DNA of 64,000 bases, taken from UBA9926 sp038131595. GTDB lineage: Bacteria; Pseudomonadota; Gammaproteobacteria; Pseudomonadales; Azotimanducaceae. The stretch is taken from contig JAYPPR010000008.1 in the NCBI GenBank assembly GCA_038131595.1, positions 1,674,001-1,738,000 on the forward strand, given 5' to 3'. Shown here piece by piece: positions 1 through 9,225 of the stretch. Every line of letters starts with the position of its first letter. Within the stretch, counting starts at the first letter, position 1. The notes under the pieces were generated by a model. That model was not told where the DNA came from and searched no databases. It saw nothing but the letters and a program-made list of their open reading frames with translations. Position numbers and translations under genes: made by a program.

Positions 1-1152
1 CTGACCCGACAGCGCCGTTACCGACACTATGACGCAAATTACACCGTCTTCCGCGGAGAGTTAGAGGGGAGCTTTGAGATAGGCGATACGGTGCACAGAA
101 TTATTCTGGGCGTCGATCAAGATGAGTTTGAAAACGACCAAGTCTTTCGAAGAATTCGTTCCCCCTCGCTCGCATCAGATCCCTCGCTTGAACAACTCCA
201 AGCGATCAATGTTTTTGATCCAATCTATGGGCAGTATGCATTGCCTGAGCCCTCGCCTCAGGCGGACCGGGTAGAGACGCAGGAATCAACTGGCTTTTTC
301 TTTCAAGATCAGGTTGCGCTATCAGAAGAGTTACACATTCGTTTGGGGGGGAGATTTGATGATTACGATCAGCGACTAGTCAATCGGCGATCAAACACTA
401 CTGCAGCGTCGAGTGAGTCCCGCTTCAGTCCTCAGCTGGGGATGGTCTATCGATTTGCCGATGATGCTTCCTTCTATGCGGCCTATGGCGAAAACTTTCG
501 CCCGCTGTCGGGGACTGACTCAGAGGGGAATGGGTTCGACCCTAACCAGTCGACCTCCATCGAGGCAGGCTTAAAATTTGTGCTGTTAGATGGATCTCTT
601 GATGCGACGATTTCGTTATTTCGCGTTGAACAGGAAAATATCCTTGTGGTTGATGACCCAAGCGCTTTCACTTATGCAGCTGCGGGTGAAGCAGTGAGTC
701 AAGGGTTTGAACTGGATGTAGCCGGTCGATTCGCAAATGATGTGTCGTTATGGGCATCGGTTGCCTATGTGGATGCTGAGATTACAAACGACTTTTTCGA
801 CCCCAACTTTGGACGCCAGATTAGTGCAGGTGCCAGATTGCTCAACATTCCAAAGTTATCAGCCAATATCCAGGTTGCCAGAGACCTTCAATTCGCGGGT
901 TCACCGCTGCAATTAGGTGCAGGGCTGCTCCACGTCGGTGATCGATTAGGATACTTTGGAACCAATTTCGAATTACCTGGTTACACGACGGCTAGGGTTT
1001 ATGCGGCTTATCAATTGAATGCCAATGTGACGATTCGAGCGGATATCGACAATCTCTTTGATGAGGAGTTTTATGTGAACTCATTCTCAGAACTTTGGGT
1101 GCAGCCTGGAGCCCCGACGACTTGGCGTATTTCCGCTGAGATTGGTTTCTAG
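1..1152 (+). CDS. TonB-dependent outer-membrane receptor, C-terminal part (5' end outside window)
   Basis: The reading frame is open from base 1, so the gene begins upstream and only about 383 C-terminal residues are seen. Residues read as alternating beta strands of an outer-membrane barrel, with short motifs typical of TonB-dependent siderophore receptors: YAAYGENFRP, a late NLFDEEFY segment, and a terminal aromatic residue (EIGF) as used by the BAM machinery. The plug domain and TonB box are not in the window. Its stop codon touches the GTG start of the following ABC ATPase, so receptor and ABC genes probably form one operon. Substrate cannot be told; siderophore or other metal chelate is the family expectation. 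Confidence 0.88.
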   Translation: MTRQRRYRHYDANYTVFRGELEGSFEIGDTVHRIILGVDQDEFENDQVFRRIRSPSLASDPSLEQLQAINVFDPIYGQYALPEPSPQADRVETQESTGFFFQDQVALSEELHIRLGGRFDDYDQRLVNRRSNTTAASSESRFSPQLGMVYRFADDASFYAAYGENFRPLSGTDSEGNGFDPNQSTSIEAGLKFVLLDGSLDATISLFRVEQENILVVDDPSAFTYAAAGEAVSQGFELDVAGRFANDVSLWASVAYVDAEITNDFFDPNFGRQISAGARLLNIPKLSANIQVARDLQFAGSPLQLGAGLLHVGDRLGYFGTNFELPGYTTARVYAAYQLNANVTIRADIDNLFDEEFYVNSFSELWVQPGAPTTWRISAEIGF

Positions 1153-1874
1153 TGGTGATTAGTCCTCTCCTACAAGCCGAAAACCTCGTGGTGGAACGAG
1201 GAGGGAAGGAGGTGCTGTGCGGCAGCTCCTTCTCTGTTTCGCCGGGCGAAGTTTACGGGTTACTTGGCGGCAACGGGGCGGGTAAATCAACCACGCTGTT
1301 GACGTTCCTTGGTTTTTTGCAACCAACCTCGGGCGAGTGCCGGGTAAAGGGTCTACCAGTCCGTGACAGCATCCGAGCGAGCCGGCAAGCCATTGCCTAT
1401 CTCCCTGAGGCTGCTGCCTTGTATGAACACTTATCAGCGCGTGAAAACCTGGACTACTTCCTCGAGTTAGCAGGATTGAGCGTTACATCGGCGGCGCGTG
1501 AGACCGCTCTCGATCGTGTCTCGCTCAATGAGATGGAGCGCGATGAGAGGCTTGGGGGGTACTCGAAGGGTATGCGGCAAAAGGTTGCCATCGCGCTTGC
1601 CATACTTCGTAACTCTGAGATTTTGTTGCTGTATGAACCGACCTCAGGGCTGGATCCACTAGCTACCGATGAGTTTCATTCGTTAGCAAGAGATCTCGCG
1701 GATCACGGTAAGGGTATTCTCATGGTGACACATGATGTGTACGGGGCTTGCCAGGTGGCCAATCGAATAGGTTTGCTGAGAGAAGGGACGGTAACCACCG
1801 AGTTTGAGTCAACCAACGGACAGGCTATCGACACAGAAGTGGTTCACCGAGCCTTCACTGGCTATGGATCGTGA
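1152..1874 (+). CDS. ABC transporter ATP-binding protein
   Basis: A 240-residue ABC ATPase with Walker A GGNGAGKST, an ABC signature-like GYSKGMRQ and a Walker B region followed by EPTSGLDP. The GTG start overlaps the receptor's stop codon, and its own stop overlaps the next gene by 4 bases, indicating translational coupling with two membrane proteins. The family powers ABC-2-type transporters, usually exporters. Odd point: the Walker B aspartate is replaced by tyrosine (LLLYEP instead of LLLDEP, residue 161), a single G-to-T change at base 1632 that should impair Mg-ATP binding if real. With many sequence anomalies in this window, it may be an error. Confidence 0.9.
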   Translation: MVISPLLQAENLVVERGGKEVLCGSSFSVSPGEVYGLLGGNGAGKSTTLLTFLGFLQPTSGECRVKGLPVRDSIRASRQAIAYLPEAAALYEHLSARENLDYFLELAGLSVTSAARETALDRVSLNEMERDERLGGYSKGMRQKVAIALAILRNSEILLLYEPTSGLDPLATDEFHSLARDLADHGKGILMVTHDVYGACQVANRIGLLREGTVTTEFESTNGQAIDTEVVHRAFTGYGS

Positions 1875-3310
1875 TGAGTAACAGTACTGCGATTGCTGTC
1901 GAAGAATGGCGCCTTTGGCGACGCTCGCGTGTCGTTAAAACTGCGACCGCAGTGTTCTTGGCTATCTTAGTTGCGACGTGCATAAGCTCGGTTGTAAATA
2001 TCTTGGAAGCGCGTCATGAGCGGGCTCATCACCAAGTTGAGGCCGAGGAACAATTTTATGATCAGCCAGCACGCCACCCCCACCGAATGGTCCACTATGG
2101 CCATTACGTCTATCGAACACCATCGGCGCTATCGGTGTTTGATCCCGGTTTGGACGCGTTAACCGGACAAACTATTTTCCTTGAAGGGCATCGACAGAAC
2201 AGCGCCGCGTTCGCTGATGCTAGCGCCACTGCCGAGTTAGGGGCCTTTTCCCACTTAACTCCGGCCTTGGCTTACCAGCTATTCGCACCCTTGATTCTTA
2301 TTTTACTGGGACACAATGTCATTAGCCGTGAACGCGTCGCTTCAACGTTAACGCTACTCCTGTCACAGGGCGTCACTGGCGGAGTGCTCCTCCTTGGAAA
2401 AGCGCTCGCTCTATTGATGGCCGTCGGCCTTTTGTTGGTGCCACTCTTGGTCACGGGAGCCGTCGCCATACTGAATGGTGAGAGTCTGCTGGTCGTTGGC
2501 GTGCTGTTGCTTACTTATGCGAGTTACCTCGTTATTTGGTCTTTGCTCGCATTGCTCGCGTCGGCTATTGCACCCCGGCAGAGCGACGCACTGGTCCTTT
2601 TGACGGCCGCGTGGCTCGTCAGCTCGTTGCTCTTGCCATCGCTCGCGGTAACTGAAGTTAGTCAGCGCTCTAGTGCTCTCGGGTACATTCAGTCGAATCT
2701 CACCATGCAAGCAGATCTTAGAAAGCTTGGCGATGGCCATGATGCAAGCGATCCGGCATTTGAAGCATTAAAGCAGCGACTGCTCGCAGAGCATGGAGTT
2801 GATTCGGTTGAGGAACTACCGATGAATTTTCGTGGTGTTGTTTCCGAATATAACGAAGGCACAGTGACTGAATTACTCAATGAATTTGCCGAGGCTCGGA
2901 TGCAAACCGAATCCGTACAGAACGCACTGTTACTCAAGTATGGTTGGATTGCGCCCATACTCCCGCTCATGGAGGCATCTAGAGTGTTGTCGGGTAGCGA
3001 CATCGCCAATCATCACGCGTTTTTGCGGAAGGCAGAGGAGACTCGATTTGAGTTTGTTCAAGGCCTCAACCGTCTTCATGCCCAAAAGCTGTCGTTGGCG
3101 GATGACCTGCAGCGTAGTTCTGACCCTGAGGCCGAACAAAGAACGCGATTGGGTGCAGAGAATTGGAGTGTGCTCGAGCGGTTTGAATTTCGGCCTATGC
3201 CTTACGAGTTGCGAATCGGTAGTGCATGGTCGTCGATCTCTATCCTCTTATCTTGGTTACTCATCTTGATGATCGCCATCGGTTTCGCCGGCCGAAGGTT
3301 GAGTCCATGA
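1871..3310 (+). CDS. ABC-2-type permease, DUF3526-like (first of two)
   Basis: 479 residues. An N-terminal helix (about residues 24-45) is followed by a large non-cytoplasmic loop, then a group of helices from about 135 to 260 with the segment ERVASTLTLLLSQG, a second soluble region and a last helix near 450-472. This layout, an ATPase-coupled permease with a big periplasmic domain, matches ABC-2 permeases carrying DUF3526. The loop at residues 49-78 holds seven histidines (49, 53, 54, 69, 71, 75, 78), which could bind metal. ATGA-type overlaps join it to the ATPase upstream and the second permease downstream. Substrate unknown. Confidence 0.8.
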   Translation: MMSNSTAIAVEEWRLWRRSRVVKTATAVFLAILVATCISSVVNILEARHERAHHQVEAEEQFYDQPARHPHRMVHYGHYVYRTPSALSVFDPGLDALTGQTIFLEGHRQNSAAFADASATAELGAFSHLTPALAYQLFAPLILILLGHNVISRERVASTLTLLLSQGVTGGVLLLGKALALLMAVGLLLVPLLVTGAVAILNGESLLVVGVLLLTYASYLVIWSLLALLASAIAPRQSDALVLLTAAWLVSSLLLPSLAVTEVSQRSSALGYIQSNLTMQADLRKLGDGHDASDPAFEALKQRLLAEHGVDSVEELPMNFRGVVSEYNEGTVTELLNEFAEARMQTESVQNALLLKYGWIAPILPLMEASRVLSGSDIANHHAFLRKAEETRFEFVQGLNRLHAQKLSLADDLQRSSDPEAEQRTRLGAENWSVLERFEFRPMPYELRIGSAWSSISILLSWLLILMIAIGFAGRRLSP

Positions 3311-4569
3311 CGTTGCTTGCTGACACAGCGCGCGAGGCGCGGCACCTAGCGCGAAGAAGGCTCTTTCTGGTCTGGCTTGTGGTGACGGTTGCAATAGCCG
3401 CGCTATCGGTCCGTGGAGGCTTGCAGGAGGTGGATGCGCAGCGAGCAACGATATCTGAAGTGATACTGCTTGATCGTGCAGAGCGTGAGGCCGTAAGGGC
3501 TCAGCAAAGTGATTGGGGGGGGTTAGCTTACGCAAGTTTTCACTTTGTATACGAAGAACCTTCTGCTTTCGCGTTTGCAGCTTTGGGTCAACGAGAACGA
3601 GAACCCTGGAAACACCGAGTTAGAGCATTGGCGCTAGAGGGACAAATTTACGAACGTGATGCAGGCAATCCTGTTTTGGCAATAGTGGGCAATTTCGATT
3701 TTGCGTTTTTCGGCAGTATGGTTGTACCACTTTTGCTCATTGTACTGTTGCATGACCTGCGATCTCACGAGCAAGAGAGCCGCAGGTTGTCTTTGTTAGT
3801 GGCGAGTAGTGGTGATGCGTCGTCCCCCTTTGTTTTGCGAGCGGCGCTCATTTCCATAGCTGTCTTTTTGGCCTCTGCGGTTCCATTAATAGTCGCTGGC
3901 ATCATGAGCGGAACTTCGGGATTGACGCTTTGGTTAGCGGTACTGGCGCTGATGATTTACGTCGGGATGTGGGCCGTTCTTTGTTATCAATTGTCTAAGC
4001 GAGATCAGAATTCGCCAACTTTGTTAGGCCAACTATTAGGGGTGTGGGTCATGCTCGCAATTGTTTTCCCCTCCATCAGTCGTCCAATCATCGAAAACTC
4101 AGTTTCTATTCCCTCTGGTGCTGACATTCAGATGACGCAGCGTGAAGCGGTTAACGATGCCTGGGATTTACCAAAGGAAGCAACGATGGATGCTTTCGTG
4201 AGGCGCCACCCTGAATGGGCAAGTTATACCGCTGTGGAACGCCCTTTCGAATGGAAGTGGTACTTCGCTTTTCAACAGGTGGGGGATCAAGCTGCAGAAT
4301 CGCTGTCGACGGCCTACGCTGAGGGGCGGATGCATCGTGATCAGCTAGGTTGGGCGCTGTCATTATTGTCTCCACCAGCATTATTCGAGCGTGTTTACCA
4401 ATTGCTCGCGAATACCGACGTCAGGGCCCAATTGGCCTATGAAGCGAAGGTGAGAGCCTATCATTCGCGGCTGCGTCACTTTTATTACCCTAAACTGTTC
4501 CTTAATGAACCTTTTGACCCGGGTCTTTTGGACCAAACACCCAGTTATCCATCAAGATCAGGTGAGTAG
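3307..4569 (+). CDS. ABC-2-type permease, DUF3526-like (second of two)
   Basis: I chose the ATG at 3307, which overlaps the stop of the first permease (ATGA); upstream in-frame codons lie inside that gene. The product is 420 residues: an N-terminal helix (about 18-35), a periplasmic domain, helices from about 140 to 270, a second soluble domain and no clear final anchor. It is related in plan to the preceding gene, so the two probably form a heterodimeric permease driven by the ATPase at 1152-1874. The C-terminus ends at TAG, two bases before the next gene's ATG. Confidence 0.78.
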   Translation: MTLLADTAREARHLARRRLFLVWLVVTVAIAALSVRGGLQEVDAQRATISEVILLDRAEREAVRAQQSDWGGLAYASFHFVYEEPSAFAFAALGQREREPWKHRVRALALEGQIYERDAGNPVLAIVGNFDFAFFGSMVVPLLLIVLLHDLRSHEQESRRLSLLVASSGDASSPFVLRAALISIAVFLASAVPLIVAGIMSGTSGLTLWLAVLALMIYVGMWAVLCYQLSKRDQNSPTLLGQLLGVWVMLAIVFPSISRPIIENSVSIPSGADIQMTQREAVNDAWDLPKEATMDAFVRRHPEWASYTAVERPFEWKWYFAFQQVGDQAAESLSTAYAEGRMHRDQLGWALSLLSPPALFERVYQLLANTDVRAQLAYEAKVRAYHSRLRHFYYPKLFLNEPFDPGLLDQTPSYPSRSGE

Positions 4570-4571
4570 CG

Positions 4572-5601
4572 ATGAAGCGTCATTTGTCGATAGCCAAACG
4601 TTTATTGGTGGCAGCTTGTTTCTTCCTTTCTTTGCCAGGAGCCGCCAGCCTTGAGACATCGTCGGAGGTGGGCCGTCGTGATTACAACATCGAAGTGGCG
4701 GCAGGGAGTGATCCAGCTACGTTTATTCCGGTAACGGAGATTCGAGGCTCAAAACCAGGCCCTACACTCTTTGTCGCAACGGGTGTTCATGGCTATGAGT
4801 TTGCCCCCATCCTTGCAGCTGAGAAGTTCGCTGAGGCGATTGATCCGAAGCAATTGTCGGGCGTAGTGCTGGTCACTCGGCCCAGCCACGTGAGTGCGTT
4901 TGAAGCGCGATCTCCTTACGTTAACCCCTATGACAGAAAGAACCTGAATCGCTCTTTTCCCGGTGATCCGAGTGGCACGCAGACCGAGCGCATCGCTCAC
5001 ATTATTTCGACGCAACTCATTGCAAGATCAGATTTTGTCGTCGATGTGCATAGTGGAGATGGTGCTGAGTGGCTTCATCCCTTTATTGGAGTATATGGAG
5101 GCCCCTTAGCCAGTGATTACCCTTCTGCGCTGGCCTTCGCAAAAGCATTTGGCATCCCTGCACTGATCCGATATCAGATGAAGACCCAGGCGCAAATCGA
5201 TAGCGGTCGGTCATTGAATCGTCAGGGCGTTGCGGCAGGCAAGCCGACAATACTTGTAGAAATAGGTCAAAACGGTGGTCGAGACAGCGGTCACGTAGCG
5301 ATCATTGTTGCCGGTTTAAGGGCCGGTATGCAGGCATTGGGCATGCCGCCATCGGGCGATGGCACTTCCTCGTTGAACATCAATAGCGAGAGCACTCAAT
5401 CAGTGCCTGTTGGTCACTCGGGATTTGGCATCCAGTTAAGACCGTCGGTAGGACGGTCGTAGAGGTGATTGTGTGATTCGAGACTATTCCGGCGCGGTTG
5501 TGGAGAAGGTCACCGCTACTGCCTCGGGGTTCGCGGTGTACGGTCTGGCCGGGCCTCCGGTTCGAGAGGGGAGAGCGTTATGTCCATTGCCATACCCGTA
5601 G
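4572..5601 (+). pseudogene. Exported zinc deacylase-like protein (succinylglutamate desuccinylase/aspartoacylase family), frameshifted
   Basis: Starts two bases after the second permease. The N-terminus is a typical signal peptide (hydrophobic stretch ending near PGAASLE), which is unusual because most family members are cytoplasmic. The HGYE motif (GVHGYEFAP) and a later VDVHSGDG supply the His/Glu/His zinc ligands. The first frame stops at 5462, but a frame shifted by one resumes at about 5464 with GDCVIRDYSG and a stop at 5599. Those residues match the beta-rich C-terminal domain of the family, so at least one indel lies near 5400-5463. Position suggests a role linked to the transporter, perhaps processing its substrate; this is inference. 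Confidence 0.72.
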
Positions 5602-5772
5602 AGGCTTTTGATTGATAGAGACTGAGTGAAAGCCACAAGGTCCCTGGATCATTGTCTGCAGCTAGCAGGCTTTAAGCGGTGAGCTGGTGAGCACGTCTCT
5701 TGGTGTTGCGATTGGGAAAGTGCGCGAGAGCATCAAGCGCGATTGCTTTGCGCGCGATGGTGTTCGCTAAAG

Positions 5773-5849
5773 TGGTGGGCCCAGAAGGACTCGAACCTTC
5801 GACCAATGGATTATGAGTCCACTGCTCTAACCAACTGAGCTATAGGCCG
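5773..5849 (-). tRNA. ileX: tRNA-Ile2 with CAU anticodon (lysidine type)
   Basis: The minus strand gives a 77-nt cloverleaf: D-arm TAGCTCAGTTGGTTAGAGCA, anticodon loop CTCATAA, T-arm GGTTCGAGTCC and an encoded CCA end. Anticodon CAU could mean Met or Ile2. Acceptor pairs C4-G69 and C5-G68 are the known TilS recognition pairs of tRNA-Ile2, whereas elongator tRNA-Met has other bases there, so Ile2 is preferred. One oddity: positions 1 and 72 are C and C, unpaired; one extra C in the plus-strand run at 5847-5848 would restore a G1-C72 pair. Confidence 0.85.
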
Positions 5850-6123
5850 CGCAAAACATTTTAGCTCTAAGCTTGCGAATAAGCATCCGTTTGATCGACA
5901 AAGCATGGCCCACTATAGTCAAGGCTCGGTGGCCTATAGGGTTTTCGCCAACAGACTTGATCGAATGAGACAGGTACTGAAGTCCGAATATGGAAGTGCA
6001 GACGGGCAAATCGCATTAGTGCTTCAGCATGGCCAGCGTAGACGCAATGACTTGCACGATGCTTTGCGATGCACACTCTCGTTCGAAAAGTAGTTTTGCC
6101 GAAAACGAGCTTGGAGAGCGGCT

Positions 6124-6900
6124 ATGATTTTGTGTCTAGATGTGGGCAACACCCAGGTGTTCGGGGGCGTGTTTGCGGGAGATCGTCTGATTTCTCAGTT
6201 CCGCCGAACTTCTCAACTTCGTAGCAGCTCCGATGAACTCGGTGTTTTCTTTCGAGGGGTCCTTCGGGAAAACGACATTGACCCAGGCTTAATTCAAGAA
6301 ATCGTCATCTGTAGTGTGGTGCCTGACCTTAACTACTCGCTTCGGGCATGCGCGCAAAAATACTTCTCTATTGATCCGTTGATGCTACGGCCAGGCGTTA
6401 AAACGGGGCTCAATATTGCTTACCAGGATCCTAAAGAGGTCGGTGCTGACCGAATTGCTGATGCCGTTGGCGCCATCAAGCTTTTCCCTGGGAGGAATCT
6501 CATCGTTGCTGACTTTGGCACAGCAACAACAGTCTGTGCAGTGGATAAAGATAAGACTTTCCTAGGAGGGAACATCCTGCCTGGTGTGAGACTGGCGATG
6601 GAGGCCCTTGAGATGCGCACGGCGCAGTTGCCGTCGGTTGAAATCGTACCGATGCAGACCGCCTTTGGCAGGACAACCATCGAGAGCATTCAGTCAGGAC
6701 TGTATTGGTCTAATGTGGGGATGATTCGTGAGTTGGTCCAACGCATTACCGATCAGGTTTTTGCGGACGATCCACCGCTGGTTATTGGTACTGGGGGGTT
6801 CGTGCACCTATTTGATCAGGAGAAGATATTTGATCACATGGTGGGTGATCTGATCTTGACCGGACTGCTGGAAATCCTAGCGTTGAATCAAAAGCACTGA
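6124..6900 (+). CDS. coaX: Type III pantothenate kinase
   Basis: 258 residues, full length for CoaX, which phosphorylates pantothenate in the first step of coenzyme A synthesis. The N-terminal DVGNTQ phosphate-binding loop, the GADRIADAVGA segment and DFGTATTVCAVD are the family's diagnostic ASKHA-fold motifs. Bacteria usually carry either CoaA or CoaX. In many gammaproteobacteria coaX follows birA; no birA is visible in the 270 bases upstream, which hold only the tRNA and no supported gene. The frame is intact, unlike several neighbours. Confidence 0.95.
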   Translation: MILCLDVGNTQVFGGVFAGDRLISQFRRTSQLRSSSDELGVFFRGVLRENDIDPGLIQEIVICSVVPDLNYSLRACAQKYFSIDPLMLRPGVKTGLNIAYQDPKEVGADRIADAVGAIKLFPGRNLIVADFGTATTVCAVDKDKTFLGGNILPGVRLAMEALEMRTAQLPSVEIVPMQTAFGRTTIESIQSGLYWSNVGMIRELVQRITDQVFADDPPLVIGTGGFVHLFDQEKIFDHMVGDLILTGLLEILALNQKH

Positions 6901-6968
6901 GGCGGGGGATACTAGCGTGCTGACCAAGAGCTTTAGGCTGAACCAAAGCCAAGAAAAAGGTTGATGTA

Positions 6969-8166
6969 ATGGTAATAAAGAAAACTTCACAGTTGCTCAC
7001 AAATCTCAGCATTTGGACGGGGGAGGAACTGGGACATAGCACACAACACGATGCGATCCGGATATTGGATGATGGCACGTTATCGCTTACCCAGTCTGAG
7101 GATGTGCATGCTTCGGATCAAGTTAAGGACTGCCAGGGATTAGTAGCGATCCCCGGGTTGATCGATGCCCATGTCCACCTGGGTTTGGATCCTTCTGTGA
7201 CTGATCCATTTGCGCATGGCCGGGTACCCAAGGACCAGCAGTTGGAGGCGATGCGGCAACGAACTCGCGATATGTTGCAGGCTGGGGTGACGACGGCCCG
7301 GGATTTAGGTGGTGGCGCTTGGCTTGAACTCAAAGTGCGCGACGAGATCGCCTCGGGTCAACATCTTGGAACTAGGCTGCTTTGTGCCGGCCAACCGCTG
7401 ACCAGTCCCGGCGGGCACTGTCACTTTTGGGGGGGTGAAGCGGGCACGTTAGAGGAGGCCATTGCAGTGCTGGATCGTCAGCATGCGAAGGGCGTAGACC
7501 TGATTAAGATAATGGCGACCGGGGGCAGCATAACGCCAAATAGCCGTCCAGGTGATGCGCAGTTTGATCAACGGATCATGAATCATGTCGTTAACCACGC
7601 GAGGGATTTAGGGTACGAAATAGCAGCTCATTGTCATGGTGTTGATGGCATTGGCCATGCCGCTAGTGCGGGTGTGACTACCATTGAGCACTGTTCATGG
7701 GTGGGGCCAAATGGCTGGGGTAAGCACTATGATCCTGCTATTGCTCAGACGATTGCTAGAAAAGGCATTTGGGTTTCGCCGACTGTTAACCTCAACTGGA
7801 AGCGTCATTTGAGTAACCCTCCTGGTCTCGAGGCTATTCAATCCCGTTTTCGCAAGATGAAATCAGCGGGTTGTAAACTCATTGCGTCCACCGACGCTGG
7901 AATACCTAATGTCTTTCATGCTGACTTTGCGAAGACGCTGCCGATATTTTCTGCTATCGCAGAGCTCACGCCCGTTGAGACATTGATGGCCGCCACCGCG
8001 CACGCTGCTGAGCGCTCGGTGTTTCGAACGGTCGGCAGGGCTATCGAGCGGCCTGATTGCCGATTTGGTTTTGGTCGAACAGGACCCGCTCCTCTCCTTG
8101 GATGGTTTGGCGTCTCCGATTGAAGTGTTTCAAAGAGGACGGCCTGCTATTGGTGTTCTTGCTTGA
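6969..8166 (+). pseudogene. Imidazolonepropionase-like amidohydrolase, frameshifted near the C-terminus
   Basis: A metal-dependent hydrolase of the amidohydrolase superfamily: DAHVHLG (first two metal His), IKIMATGG with the likely bridging lysine, AAHCHG and TIEHC (metal His), and STDAGI (catalytic Asp). This layout resembles imidazolonepropionase-like or prolidase-type amidohydrolases; the substrate cannot be told. The first frame ends at 8123 with an atypical tail. From 8053 a frame offset by one base reads LIADLVLVEQDPL and on to a stop at 8164, which is exactly the conserved end of this family (ADLVVL type). So an indel lies near 8047-8053. Transcription is probably independent of coaX, 68 bases upstream. 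Confidence 0.8.
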
Positions 8167-8390
8167 GTGCGCGAAGCTCACTTTAAAAGCGATCAGCCAA
8201 AGAGACAGAAAGCAAAGGATTCGAGCGTTTTCGTCGTAGTTCAACACTCATGGATAGACCCTCATTAAAGAAACCGTAGGCACGCAATACAGCTGTGTAC
8301 CTGCCGTAACCCATGTTTTGTGCTAGGCAGAATCGATACGTTTCAGTCGGTAGAGTGTAGAATAGGCGGGTTGGTTGAAAGGAGCCACTA

Positions 8391-9119
8391 ATGTATTCCG
8401 GGCAGAAAATAAATTTAGTCTTCGGTATCTGTTTGGTACCTATACTGCTGCTTAGTCCTCTTGCCTACAAGTATGGCGTGATTGACCTGACCGGGCCTCA
8501 TTAGGTGGGGTGACGCTCGCGGTGGCTGGCGGCCTCCTGAATTTATTGGCGATGTTCGTTTTAATTGCTTTTTTCGCCATAAAAAAGATTCCGATTAGTA
8601 AAGCGGCTTTGTCTGTGACAGCGCTTTGCTCAATTATTCCCATCATTGCCATGGCGCCACACCTATCACAAGCGCTTGCGGTTCCACGCATTCATGACAT
8701 AACGACGAACCCGATCGATCCACCTGAGTTTCATGAAGTGGTCAAACGTCGAATTTACGCGACGAATGATCTGGTGTTCGGTGATGCTGATCACACGGCA
8801 GAGGATATGGAGGCGCTTCACGCAGATTTTTATCCACTTAGAGACCAGTGGTTTCGATGTCGACGGCGAGAGGCTATAGAGCGTTCGCGTATGGTTTTGG
8901 AAGAGATGGGACTCAACGTTATCAATGTGAGTGAATCGCTAGGAGTGGTAGAGGCAACTGATACGACTTTTTGGTTTGGCTTCAAAGATGACCTTGTAGT
9001 CAGAGTCTCGATCTGAAGCCGATTTGTCTATCATTGACGTACGTTCCGTCTCGCGGGTAGGTCAAACTGACTTGGGTGTCAACGCGCAGCGCATCAGGGC
9101 TTTCCTAGATCGCTTTTAA
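8391..9119 (+). pseudogene. DUF1499 membrane protein, interrupted by two indels
   Basis: A strong ribosome site (AAGGAG) precedes the ATG at 8391. The first frame gives MYSGQKINLV and a membrane helix but stops at 8502. One missing G in the GGG run at 8493-8495 would join it to LGGVTLAVAGG and a second helix, followed by the DUF1499 domain with IHDITTNP, PPEFHE and WFGFKDD. A second shift near 9010 is needed to reach DVRSVSRVGQTDLG, the family's conserved C-terminal motif, ending at 9119. Function is not established; family members are small membrane-anchored proteins. Joined length would be about 240 residues, normal for the type with two N-terminal helices. Confidence 0.75.
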
Positions 9120-9225
9120 TGTTGGTTTTGAGCGATCACAGTTTGTTCAACGCGCTGTCGACCGCTATAGCTTTTGTCCGGAACTAGACGTGAGTAGCGC
9201 GGGGCCTCCCATATTTATGAAGTGC

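Noticed and set aside
5773..5849. Elongator tRNA-Met as identity of the CAT-anticodon tRNA
   Set aside because: C4-G69 and C5-G68 acceptor pairs fit the TilS substrate tRNA-Ile2 rather than tRNA-Met.
5905..6093. 62-codon open frame upstream of coaX
   Set aside because: Composition and lack of motifs look random; it is not a BirA fragment, which would be the expected neighbour.
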